Assembly (NCBI RefSeq): GCF_002723455.1
Contig: NZ_PDUS01000024.1
Span: 763 to 51,738 of the forward strand
Length of the DNA: 50,976 bases
Source of the DNA: Pseudoalteromonas sp. 3D05
GTDB lineage: Bacteria > Pseudomonadota > Gammaproteobacteria > Enterobacterales > Alteromonadaceae
Direction of reading: 5' to 3'
Both the position numbers and the translations under genes were made by a program. Below, piece after piece: positions 1 to 7,864 of this stretch (positions are counted from its first letter, which is position 1; each line of letters opens with the position of its first letter). The notes beneath the pieces were generated by a model. The model did not search any database and was not told the DNA's origin. It saw only the letters and a list, made by a program, of their open reading frames with translations.

Positions 1-20
1 GCTAGGTGCTAGGTGCTAGG
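1..20. repeat. heptamer tandem repeat at window edge
   Basis: The first 20 bases are almost three copies of the 7-base unit GCTAGGT. The array is cut by the window edge, so its full copy number is unknown. Short arrays like this can vary in copy number. No gene is visible around it. Confidence 0.6.
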
Positions 21-95
21 AAAGTATAACGGGTTAAGCTGTTTTTAATCAAGCTGTTAAATAACGTAAACCGATTAATTCAAGCGTGCGCTGCG

Positions 96-303
96 TAAGT
101 TAACCTGAATTCTGGATAATAAATCTATCTCCAGCGGCTACTTTCAACGCTAACTGCGTTGAATTTACTTGCAATAGACTAGCTATTGACGCGTAAATTC
201 GCCTTGTTATCGCTAAAAGTCTCCGGCTGGAGACTAATAAATATATTTATGATTTAATATCAATACTTTAGTACATCTCTTAACCAGAGTTCAGGTTAAG
301 TTA
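96..303. repeat. palindromic element with terminal inverted repeats
   Basis: This gene-free stretch downstream of the last FlgO-like gene is bounded by inverted repeats at 96-115 and 284-303 that match at 18 of 20 positions. Inside are more palindromes: CAACGC/GCGTTG (145-161), GAATTTAC/GTAAATTC (161-200) enclosing CAATAG/CTATTG, and AGTCTCC/GGAGACT (218-235). The right terminal repeat supplies the last codons and stop of the adjacent gene. The layout suggests a MITE-like or REP-like dispersed element, but no second copy was found in this window. Confidence 0.55.
214..235 (-). terminator. probable terminator of the pilus-like locus
   Basis: On the minus strand a perfect 7-bp stem, AGTCTCC/GGAGACT with a 4-base loop, is followed by TTTT. 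It lies about 55 bases past the stop codon of the last gene of the locus, where an intrinsic terminator is expected. The U-run is short, so termination may be partial. Confidence 0.5.
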
Positions 304-938
304 ATATCGTCGTTTTTTAATACGTAATAAGGTAATAGCTTTTGGCTACTTGCCACTACCCGCTTACTTTGCACATCAATAATCCGCGTATTAACTTCTA
401 CGCCACTGCTGCGGTAGATTAAAGTGCCAGATAGCACATGGCTTGCAACACGCTTGTTTGCTAAGTTATCTACTTCCCGTGAGAACACAAAGTCTCCGCG
501 TTGGTTCACTAAAATTTGATCGGTTGTTTTAAAATCAACAATGCCATAACCAAATTGTTGTAGCTGGTGAATAAAGCTTTCTGAGAGCTGGTTACCAAGC
601 TGGCTGCTTTTAGTCAGACTGTTATCTAAATCAACAAAAGAAGTCACTGCAATCGAGATATCTTGCTCTAATTGCATGGTATCGACTAAGTCTAACGCCA
701 TTTGTTCAACATAATTAACCAGCGTTTTATTATGTTTACTCGGTGCGAACTGCGTTGAGCTTTGATAGCGTTGCTCTTGTTGCATGTGTGCTTGATGTAT
801 CAATTGACTTAAATCATAACTCGGGGTGGGCTCTGGCGCACTATCGACCGATTGCGTTTCTACCATGCTGCACCCTGCAACAAACGAGACAGCTAAGCTA
901 ACACTTAATATGGCTGCACACTTAGTTATATAAGTCAT
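291..938 (-). CDS. FlgO-like outer-membrane lipoprotein (third paralog)
   Basis: Predicted lipoprotein: a short basic N-terminus, a hydrophobic segment and a VAGC lipobox give acylation about 23 residues in. The body resembles the FlgO family, known in Vibrio as an outer-membrane lipoprotein around the flagellum. It shares DFKTTD, GDFVFSR and an LGNQ-ESF-H-L pattern with the gene just upstream, so the two look like a recent duplication. A GTG at 950 overlaps the upstream stop; I prefer the ATG at 938 because it gives a compact signal peptide and has a GAGTGAGAG stretch before it. The last residues come from the terminal repeat of a palindromic element. Role in a pilus-like apparatus is inferred from context only. 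Confidence 0.75.
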   Translation of the reverse strand: MTYITKCAAILSVSLAVSFVAGCSMVETQSVDSAPEPTPSYDLSQLIHQAHMQQEQRYQSSTQFAPSKHNKTLVNYVEQMALDLVDTMQLEQDISIAVTSFVDLDNSLTKSSQLGNQLSESFIHQLQQFGYGIVDFKTTDQILVNQRGDFVFSREVDNLANKRVASHVLSGTLIYRSSGVEVNTRIIDVQSKRVVASSQKLLPYYVLKNDDINLT

Positions 939-946
939 AGTTACTC

Positions 947-1621
947 TCACTCATTCGCTTGTTTTAGCATAATACCGTCAGTGCGATAACTGCTATCTAA
1001 TGCATCCACCACAGATTGAGGTATAAACCCCTGCGCAGAGCCAACAACAGCTTTGCTGGTTAACCCAACTATACGTGCATTTATTAATACGCCGCCTTGG
1101 TGATTCACCATGGTGCCTGCTAATACATAGTTAAAGTTTTGATCTGGGCTGAGTTCTAAATAATCTCGGCTGAATACAAAATCGCCGTTTGGTGTAACGC
1201 GCATGAAATCGGTGGTTTTAAAATCGATAACGGGTACGCCAAAACTGTGCAGTTCGTGCATAAAGCTTTCGGCTATTTGATTGCCAAGTAACGTTCCATC
1301 ATTGTATTCATCGTCTAAATAAATAAAGCTCGATACAGCTAATGGCGTTCGTGTATTCACATATTGCAGGTTTTCAGCCATGTCTTGCATGATACCGCGA
1401 ACATAATGGTTAATATTTTTGCGTGTAGCGACGCCCAGTTGACTGCTGTCATTCATTACAGCTTTATTTTGGAACACGCCACTATTCTGACCAGGCTCAG
1501 CAACACTTCGCTCCATAGCAAGCTGTGGTGTGGTGTTATTTTCTGCGCTGCTGGTGTCATTCATCATTTGCGAACAACCGAAGCCCAGCGGTAAACATAG
1601 GGTTAGTAATAAGCGTTTCAT
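947..1621 (-). CDS. FlgO-like outer-membrane lipoprotein (second paralog)
   Basis: Predicted lipoprotein with Cys at about residue 16 (FGCSQ) after a hydrophobic leader. The C-terminal two thirds are FlgO-like, with SSF-YLDD, LGNQIAESF, DFKTTD and GDFVFSR, closely matching the next gene downstream. The region between lipid anchor and domain is low-complexity and Asn/Ser-rich, as expected for a periplasmic linker. It starts 12 bases after the preceding paralog and its stop lies beside the start of the following one, so the three are probably co-transcribed and coupled. FlgO in Vibrio helps anchor the flagellum at the outer membrane, but no flagellar gene is nearby. Confidence 0.75.
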   Translation of the reverse strand: MKRLLLTLCLPLGFGCSQMMNDTSSAENNTTPQLAMERSVAEPGQNSGVFQNKAVMNDSSQLGVATRKNINHYVRGIMQDMAENLQYVNTRTPLAVSSFIYLDDEYNDGTLLGNQIAESFMHELHSFGVPVIDFKTTDFMRVTPNGDFVFSRDYLELSPDQNFNYVLAGTMVNHQGGVLINARIVGLTSKAVVGSAQGFIPQSVVDALDSSYRTDGIMLKQANE

Positions 1622-1633
1622 AAGGGCTCCTAA

Positions 1634-2236
1634 TTAATATTCACTGCGGTAAATAAAACCACCGCGTTGCTGAATTTTTTCATCGCTCCACATCACATTT
1701 ATGGGGATTTCAGTACTTGCTGCTGAGGTGATGACATTGCTTTGTGCGTTCACCATGCGTGCATTGATGATGTAGGCATGTTGTTGCCGCGTTAATGTAC
1801 CAGTGATGACATAGTCAATATTCTGGCGTTGATTTAATTTTGCAATGTCTCTGCTGAGCATGCTATCTGCCGATGCTGACAAATTTAAATTATTTTCTAA
1901 ACGGTACTCAATTATATTATAGCCAAGCTGCGTTAGTTGCGTGATTAGGCTTTCTTGAATTTGCTGGCTCAGACCATGACCTTGTCCTTGCGCAAGGCCT
2001 GTTTCTAGGGCGTCAGCTAAAAAAAAGCTTGTTATAGCAATACGTGACGAGCTTTTAAATGAACCATTTTTATGACTAAGCTGCGTGCTTAAATCGCGAA
2101 CGTATTGATCCACAGTAAAAGACGCCATAGTCGCTTTTTCAACTTGAGTATTCGTCTTTTTTACGGGCTCACTGGTCAAACTACAAGCGGTTAGACTCAG
2201 TGACAATAAAAGTATTAACAGGCGCATATTTGCCAT
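1634..2236 (-). CDS. FlgO-like outer-membrane lipoprotein (first, divergent paralog)
   Basis: Predicted lipoprotein with an LTACS lipobox. It carries the FlgO-type core (AITSFFLAD, LSQQIQESLITQL, IDYVITGTL, INARMVNAQSNVI) but is clearly more divergent from the next two paralogs than they are from each other, lacking DFKTTD. It is the first of three tandem copies and lies 38 bases downstream of a SPOR lipoprotein gene. By analogy with FlgO it would face the periplasm from the outer membrane. Association with the usher encoded upstream is inferred from gene order. Confidence 0.72.
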   Translation of the reverse strand: MANMRLLILLLSLSLTACSLTSEPVKKTNTQVEKATMASFTVDQYVRDLSTQLSHKNGSFKSSSRIAITSFFLADALETGLAQGQGHGLSQQIQESLITQLTQLGYNIIEYRLENNLNLSASADSMLSRDIAKLNQRQNIDYVITGTLTRQQHAYIINARMVNAQSNVITSAASTEIPINVMWSDEKIQQRGGFIYRSEY

Positions 2237-2274
2237 CCTCTATGAGCATAGCAGTATCAAAGCAATAATTATGC

Positions 2275-2880
2275 CTACTTAAAAGGCTGCGCTGTATAAT
2301 GGCTTACTAAACAGTTTATTTTATGTTGTTTAAGTTTTTCACACTCTAAACTGGCGTTTTTTTGATACTGATATGCACCAAGTTTCAATCGGTAATAGGT
2401 CGTGCCGTTTACCTTAACCGGTTCTACATTTGCGATAAGTTCCCCGGCAAATAACTCAGGGGCTTTTAATTTTAGTTCTTCGACCGTTTTACTCAGCCTC
2501 ATTCGCTCAGTAACTGATGCCACTTGAAGTGCAAATAATGGCTGTGGTGTTGGCTGATACTCAACAGCTGGTTTTGGCTTTTTAACAGGTGTAGCCTGTA
2601 TATTTGGCTGAGTCGTTTTTTGTTCCACCACCGCGTTAAGCTGTGAGATTAAAAGTTTTAAATCTTGCTCAATTAGCAGTAACCGTTCTATTCCTGGTTT
2701 TGCTTGTTGCCATTGTGATGCTGAAGCCTTTAATTGCGCTAACTCTGCTGCGGAAATAGAGACCTGTTCGTCATTTGTAGCTTGGCTGTTGTTACTAGAA
2801 TGTGTAGTACTGCAACCAAAAGCGGTTAAACATACCAGCAATATAATAAGTGTGTTTTTTACTGTGCCATGTGGCGCCAT
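2275..2880 (-). CDS. SPOR-domain lipoprotein, pilus-locus associated
   Basis: Lipoprotein with an AFGCS lipobox, then a predicted helical region (about 45-90), a proline-rich linker and a C-terminal SPOR-like domain (about 118-201: LFALQVASV then YYRLKLGAYQ). SPOR domains commonly bind denuded peptidoglycan or septal proteins. The helical segment QWQQAKPGIERLLLIEQDLK matches one in the first gene of the locus (QWQQQQGSINRLASMENDLK), and both proteins have a CX9C pair near the C-terminus (C180/C190 here). The two are paralogs at opposite ends of the pilin-chaperone-usher genes. A wall-tethering or assembly role is inferred. Confidence 0.72.
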   Translation of the reverse strand: MAPHGTVKNTLIILLVCLTAFGCSTTHSSNNSQATNDEQVSISAAELAQLKASASQWQQAKPGIERLLLIEQDLKLLISQLNAVVEQKTTQPNIQATPVKKPKPAVEYQPTPQPLFALQVASVTERMRLSKTVEELKLKAPELFAGELIANVEPVKVNGTTYYRLKLGAYQYQKNASLECEKLKQHKINCLVSHYTAQPFK

Positions 2881-2905
2881 TGATAAATCCTTTTTTACTA
2901 ATAGG

Positions 2906-5836
2906 TTATATTTTTTGAGCTTGAACAGTGCATTTTAAACCTTTACTTTTTAATGCTACACACGTGTTTTGCAAATCATTATTTTCAATTATTGAGAAAC
3001 CAAAGGCTAAAATATAGCGCTCATTGTCTTTTAGATAAAATGCCTCTCTGAGCGCTTTTGGCTCTAAGTGCTGCTTAATTAATTGAAAATACGTTTTCAA
3101 CATCGCCAAAGATGAAAAACTGCCAGCATGCGAAATATACCCTGAATGCTTCACTTTTTCGGTCAAAACAAAATCAACACCCATAACGACATCACCTTGC
3201 GGTGATAAATTTACAGCAATGTTTTGCGTTTCTTTCAGCGACTTTTTATTTTTATAATTTTGACTTATCACTGCTTTATACTCACCGGGCCTTAAATCTG
3301 TAAATAAATAATACCCATCGTAGGCCGCTTGTGTTTGTGCTACTTGCTTGCCTTGTTTGTCCAATAACACTATATCTGCATAGGGTTTAACCTCACTGTG
3401 CTGGCCTTTTTGCTGATAAACCACTCCCTCAATTTCACTCGCATTATTTAATGGGTAATCCATATATTCAATAAAGCCTGCTCGTGGAGTGATTGAAAAG
3501 CCATCGTGGGCTGGTACTAAAAATGGATCTGGGAAGCTGTCTTTATCAAGCACAATATCTGTTGTACGGTTTGCCGGCATTGAGGTAAGTAAGGCTATTC
3601 CCTGCTCATCTGTAATCGCTTGGCGATAGTTTTGTAGCCCTTTTACTTTTACACCAACAACCCCTTGTTCGTTCTCATCCATTACACCGTTGTTATTATC
3701 GTCAATAAAAACGCGTAACATTAATGTACCTGTAGTCGTTAGGCTCTGTTTTGAAACAAAATAGTTATTGTTTTGCGCATCCATCCCTAAACTAAAGCGA
3801 CTATAAACACCAAACTGCCAATTTTCTTCACTGTCGTAATTAAAGTTACTCGTCACACTAAACTTATCGCTTTGCCATGTTAAGCCTAAATCTGCTGATT
3901 GCAGGTCATTGATTCGCGAATCTCGTAGTGTTAATTCGGCTTGTAACTGACTGCTAATGCTACGGTTAAACTCGGCTTCATAGCTGGTAATTTCGCTTAC
4001 AGGCGATAAGGTGTAATCAATGCCAAAACGGCTATAAATACGGCCAAAGCGACCTTGTAAGCGCGATGTGCCATCAACAAATTCATGGTTATTAGTGTCT
4101 TGCCATTGCAGCTGATTGCTTAGTGAAAGGCCTGAGAAGGCATAATTTAAACGGTTTTGTACTTGTTTATATATTCCCTGACTATCCGATTGCTGATAAA
4201 GAAGATTGTTCTGATAATTTAATCGGCCAAAATCGCTCTGCATTAATTCGCCAGCCATATTTATTTGGTAGCTATCATATTCCTGATTTGTTTCGTCAGT
4301 TCGGTTAGTAGCGCTAAAAAGTAAAGATTGTTCTGCAACTTGGCTTCGTGCTGTTAACTCAAGATCTTTTTCATTTTGGTTGTTTTGCTCGTAATCTAGG
4401 TTCAATAAGAGCCGATTAAACACGCTTAGGTTTGTACCAATGGCAACGTGTTGCAAGTCGTCATCTGCTCTTTTTTGCCCCAATGCAGCTGTATAAATAG
4501 AGACGTTATCAGTAATTCCTTGCTCAAACCGCCCAGCAACTTGCCAACCTGTATTATTAAAGTTGCTGTTACCGAGTAACTGTTTTCCTTGCTCTGACAC
4601 AGACAGCTCGTAAAACCCTTCACCTTTATCTAGTTGATTACCATCAACAAAATAGTATTCAGTTTTACGCTCAACTTGTCCTTGAGGGCCATAAAATATC
4701 AACTCAAAATTATTTTCGCCATAATATAAATCTACATTTTCAAAAACATAACGCCCATCGGCTAAACTTAGTTGCTGCGCAATTAATACTCCGTTGCGAT
4801 AAAGCTCAGCATCCCACCCTAACTGAATGGCGCCACTTAAATTAATACGATTGTTATCAAATTGCTGGTTAAGATCACGATTAGAAAACTTAACCCCACG
4901 TCCATACTGGCTGTTATAACGACTCCCTACTTGAGTTGCGATAACGTCGCCAAATTCAACTTCACTAGCGCCTAAAACACCGAGTAAGTTACTTTGTGAA
5001 TCTTGCCTAGTAAAAGTTAAACGTGAGTCTGTTAATAAATCACCTTCGCGACCAGATAAAAAGTACTCTGCTGATAAATAGGCAAAATCTTGTGCGCCTA
5101 ATAATGAATATCGGGTTCTATTTTGGTTTTTATCGGCACTGTAATTTAATTGCAAGTCAGCCACGGGCGCTGAAATAGCTTGATAAGGACTGGCTTTCCA
5201 AGGCAGTGTCGGTTGTGACTTTTGCTTTGTTGGATTAAGAGTTCTCCCCTTGCGCTGACGCTGAAGCTCGATCGGGAGTGGTTCATCTGTGCTTAGGTAT
5301 ACTTCCAAATCAGCATAATCGACATTAAAGGCAATACCAAATGCATAGTTTAAAACGTCAATTTCAATGTAAATATCATCATCAATACTGATATCGGTAT
5401 CAGCTAGCTGCAAAACACCATGATCTGTAATTAATGTGTTATCAGACAATTCAAATGTTCGTTGATTGGCGTACCAGCCTTTTGCTGAGCTTGTTGGTAA
5501 ATCTATTTCTATTGCAAATTGAAGGATATCTGCAAACCCTGATAAACCCAACTGCACGTTTTTTTCACTTTTGAGCGCAAAAACCTCACCCAAGTAATGG
5601 CCATTTAAATAAAGTGAAAACAGTAAAAACTCACCGGTTGCAATTCGCTGCTGCGGCTCAACTAAAACCGGTGTTTGAGGTGTGACTTGAAGGTTAGCTG
5701 TTGCAAGTTTGCTTTGAATTAGTTGCAGCGTATCGAGCGCATCATTCGCTGTTGACGCCGTTTTACTCGATACGCTAATACTTAGGCATAGAGATAGCCA
5801 AAGTAATGATCTACTTACCTTATTATGTGCTTTCAT
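2906..5836 (-). CDS. chaperone-usher type outer-membrane usher with C-terminal SPOR-like domain
   Basis: A 976-residue exported protein. After the signal peptide comes an N-terminal domain (about 60-190), then a long repetitive beta-strand region (about 220-690) with the usher-like stretch DGRYVFENVDLYYGENNFEL. Next are two carboxypeptidase-regulatory-like beta domains, the first opening with an acidic loop DDNNNGVMDENE that could bind calcium. The C-terminus (about 895-976) is SPOR-like and ends with a CX9C pair (C959/C969), unlike classical ushers. It follows the chaperone gene by 6 bases. Expected to secrete and assemble the two DUF4402 subunits through the outer membrane. Classical usher plug motifs cannot be assigned with confidence, so it is a divergent usher. 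Confidence 0.78.
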   Translation of the reverse strand: MKAHNKVSRSLLWLSLCLSISVSSKTASTANDALDTLQLIQSKLATANLQVTPQTPVLVEPQQRIATGEFLLFSLYLNGHYLGEVFALKSEKNVQLGLSGFADILQFAIEIDLPTSSAKGWYANQRTFELSDNTLITDHGVLQLADTDISIDDDIYIEIDVLNYAFGIAFNVDYADLEVYLSTDEPLPIELQRQRKGRTLNPTKQKSQPTLPWKASPYQAISAPVADLQLNYSADKNQNRTRYSLLGAQDFAYLSAEYFLSGREGDLLTDSRLTFTRQDSQSNLLGVLGASEVEFGDVIATQVGSRYNSQYGRGVKFSNRDLNQQFDNNRINLSGAIQLGWDAELYRNGVLIAQQLSLADGRYVFENVDLYYGENNFELIFYGPQGQVERKTEYYFVDGNQLDKGEGFYELSVSEQGKQLLGNSNFNNTGWQVAGRFEQGITDNVSIYTAALGQKRADDDLQHVAIGTNLSVFNRLLLNLDYEQNNQNEKDLELTARSQVAEQSLLFSATNRTDETNQEYDSYQINMAGELMQSDFGRLNYQNNLLYQQSDSQGIYKQVQNRLNYAFSGLSLSNQLQWQDTNNHEFVDGTSRLQGRFGRIYSRFGIDYTLSPVSEITSYEAEFNRSISSQLQAELTLRDSRINDLQSADLGLTWQSDKFSVTSNFNYDSEENWQFGVYSRFSLGMDAQNNNYFVSKQSLTTTGTLMLRVFIDDNNNGVMDENEQGVVGVKVKGLQNYRQAITDEQGIALLTSMPANRTTDIVLDKDSFPDPFLVPAHDGFSITPRAGFIEYMDYPLNNASEIEGVVYQQKGQHSEVKPYADIVLLDKQGKQVAQTQAAYDGYYLFTDLRPGEYKAVISQNYKNKKSLKETQNIAVNLSPQGDVVMGVDFVLTEKVKHSGYISHAGSFSSLAMLKTYFQLIKQHLEPKALREAFYLKDNERYILAFGFSIIENNDLQNTCVALKSKGLKCTVQAQKI

Positions 5837-5842
5837 TCACGC

Positions 5843-6655
5843 TTATAATAGCAACATGTTAGTTGTTATAGGCAATGTATGCTCAGCAAAGGTCACATCT
5901 GCGTATTCATCTGCCCCTGTGTATTTAAATTCTACAACACCTGGTTGTGTAATGGCTTTATCGCTAAACAAACTTAGGGTGACATCGGCACTGTCTACAT
6001 CTGAATAAATACTTAAATTACCAATCTCAGCTACTTTCTCTGCAGAACTATTTGTATCGCTTTTAAAGTATGCGCTTAACTTTCCATAACTACTAAACCC
6101 AGTATTGCGGTTAACTTTTAATTTAAACTGCATGCGCTGATTATCTGGGTTTTTAATAACTTTTGCATGCTCAATAGTTACCTCGGGTACTTCTGCACTT
6201 TCACGCAGAACCACAGGAATACTGTAACTCATGATCATATTAATTTTTATCGAGCTATTAATTTTGGTGTTTTCGTTAGGTAACGCTTGAAACAGTAAGT
6301 GAGAACGGTACTCGCCAGGAGCCAAACCTTTAGGCTTTCTAAGTGCAACTTTAACAGTTTGCTTTTCACCGGGGGCTAACCTCATTTGCTTTGGCGATAG
6401 CCTTGTCATTGGGCTTAAACTTGTGTCAGTCGCTTCAGGCAGAGTTACATAGCCGCCAGTTGGTGTAGATTGCTTTTCACTCCAAATTACTCGGTATGTT
6501 TTATATTCTTTACTTGTATTAATTACGCTTACTTTAGCGGTACGCTGGCGTTCATCAAAACTAATACGGGTTGGAGAAATTAGCAGGTCTGCAATTGCGC
6601 TTTGACTTAAAAATAAAAAACTGAAAACCAACATAAACGTTAACTTGTTGAACAT
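5843..6655 (-). CDS. periplasmic pilus chaperone, PapD-like fold
   Basis: A 270-residue protein with a cleavable signal peptide ending QSAIA. The mature part begins LLISPTRISFDERQRTAKVSV, matches the chaperone G1/A strand pattern, and continues with LSPKQMRLAPGEKQTVKVAL and GEYRSHLLF, features of PapD-type chaperones and especially the archaic or alternative clades. It would bind pilin subunits in the periplasm by donor-strand complementation and pass them to the usher. It lies between subunit and usher genes, 8 and 6 bases from its neighbours, as in chaperone-usher operons. Confidence 0.85.
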   Translation of the reverse strand: MFNKLTFMLVFSFLFLSQSAIADLLISPTRISFDERQRTAKVSVINTSKEYKTYRVIWSEKQSTPTGGYVTLPEATDTSLSPMTRLSPKQMRLAPGEKQTVKVALRKPKGLAPGEYRSHLLFQALPNENTKINSSIKINMIMSYSIPVVLRESAEVPEVTIEHAKVIKNPDNQRMQFKLKVNRNTGFSSYGKLSAYFKSDTNSSAEKVAEIGNLSIYSDVDSADVTLSLFSDKAITQPGVVEFKYTGADEYADVTFAEHTLPITTNMLLL

Positions 6656-6663
6656 TTTAATCC

Positions 6664-7131
6664 TTAGTAGTCCACGGAAATTTCAAGATTTGTAGAAGAT
6701 GAATAGTTACCATCTGAAAATTGTTTAGTGCTTGTGTTTATTTCAAGCTTGCCACCAATCAGTACACGAACTTCGCCGAATTCATCGCCAAATCCGTACT
6801 TTGGAAAGCCATTTAAACTCACTTTAAAATCGGCGCTACTGCTGCCTTGCGTATCGTGTTGAAGGGTAACAGGCGCGACTAAATTCATTGTTACACGGGT
6901 GCCTGTTGGAATACCCGTTAATATAAGCTCTGCTGGATGACCCTCTCTAATAATATAAATATCACCGGAGGTATTTATAGTGCCGTCATCTTTAATTATT
7001 ACAGAGCCGAACTGTTCACTTTGTAAAACAACTAAAGTGCCAAAATCAAGCGCTTGCTGCTCTATACTGGCCGATTTAACTAATAGCGGGCATAACGCTA
7101 AATACAAGCTCAATATAGTGCAAAAGCGCAT
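6664..7131 (-). CDS. DUF4402 pilin-like minor subunit
   Basis: A 155-residue secreted protein with a signal peptide (about 1-21). It has the DUF4402 pattern: LDFGTLVVL near the start, a central AELILTGIPTGTRVTMNL, and a C-terminal IGGKLEIN followed by a final beta strand ending SVDY. DUF4402 proteins usually sit beside PapD-like chaperones and are thought to be pilus subunits. It is shorter than the upstream DUF4402 gene and lies between it and the chaperone, so a tip, base or terminator subunit is a reasonable guess. Mature part has no cysteines. Confidence 0.72.
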   Translation of the reverse strand: MRFCTILSLYLALCPLLVKSASIEQQALDFGTLVVLQSEQFGSVIIKDDGTINTSGDIYIIREGHPAELILTGIPTGTRVTMNLVAPVTLQHDTQGSSSADFKVSLNGFPKYGFGDEFGEVRVLIGGKLEINTSTKQFSDGNYSSSTNLEISVDY

Positions 7132-7151
7132 AATAAACTCAGCGGCCTAAA

Positions 7152-7745
7152 TTAATAAGCAACTTCAATCTGGAAGTTACCAGTGTAATCAGTATCGCGG
7201 TATGCTTCACTAGAAGCAATCCCAGCGGTAGAGAGAGTTGCACCAATATTAAACTCAACACTCCCATCTGCATCAGCTGTTAAGTTTGGGTTTCCTGATG
7301 TATAAGGTGTGTTAGCATTTGGACCACTGGTAATAAAATATGTCCAACTGCCAACAGTGAAGTTTGGCTCATTTAAACCCTGACCATCAGAATCGAGTAC
7401 TGTCGCTGTTGGATCTGTGATTGTTAGGCGAGCATTAGGTACGACATCTGATACAGTAAAAGAAGCGGGTGAACCTTGCCCTATGATAGAAATAATAGCG
7501 GGTGAGTTATCAGTTCTTGACGATACAGGACTTGCATCTGGATCTGGATCAATAACTAAGGTTGCTTGGTTAGCGCCTGTTGGATCTGCAACCGCACGAA
7601 TAATACCAAAATCTAAATCATTACCTTTGGTCAAAACAACTGTATTTTGTACTTTAACCGTTGCACTAAAACTCTCGCTTGTAGCATAAACACCAAAAGA
7701 ACTTGCAGCGACGGCTACTGCTAGTAAAGTAGAAGATAATTTCAT
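7152..7745 (-). CDS. DUF4402 pilin-like major subunit
   Basis: A 197-residue secreted protein with a classical signal peptide ending GVYA. The mature protein is acidic, cysteine-free and rich in Thr, Ser, Asn and Asp, with the DUF4402 hallmarks NDLDFGII near the start and EFNIGATL plus YTGNFQIEVAY at the end. It has its own strong-looking promoter (7790-7818), an inverted repeat over the predicted transcript start, and a clear TAAGGAT ribosome site. Those features fit the highly expressed shaft subunit. It precedes the minor subunit by 20 bases. Major status is inferred from promoter position. Confidence 0.75.
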   Translation of the reverse strand: MKLSSTLLAVAVAASSFGVYATSESFSATVKVQNTVVLTKGNDLDFGIIRAVADPTGANQATLVIDPDPDASPVSSRTDNSPAIISIIGQGSPASFTVSDVVPNARLTITDPTATVLDSDGQGLNEPNFTVGSWTYFITSGPNANTPYTSGNPNLTADADGSVEFNIGATLSTAGIASSEAYRDTDYTGNFQIEVAY

Positions 7746-7765
7746 ACTAAATCCTTATAAAAGAC

Positions 7766-7788
7766 GGGACATTACCCTATGTTGTCCC
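7766..7788. promoter_or_regulatory. GGGACA-N11-TGTCCC inverted repeat at pilin start site
   Basis: A perfect 6-bp inverted repeat with an 11-base spacer sits between the predicted -10 box and the ribosome site of the major DUF4402 gene. It overlaps the expected first transcribed bases. It could be an operator, or fold as a 5' hairpin on the pilin mRNA. Confidence 0.4.
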
Positions 7789-7789
7789 T

Positions 7790-7818
7790 ATCATAATTAT
7801 TATCGACAGTTAGGACAA
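7790..7818 (-). promoter_or_regulatory. sigma-70-type promoter of the major pilin gene
   Basis: On the minus strand, TTGTCC (7813-7818) and TATGAT (7790-7795) are separated by exactly 17 bases. The predicted start falls near 7783, about 38 bases upstream of the pilin start codon. Read by eye, not scored. Confidence 0.5.
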
Positions 7819-7864
7819 ATACTTTACGCTTAATTACTGAAACAAAAGATAAAGCGTACTTTAT

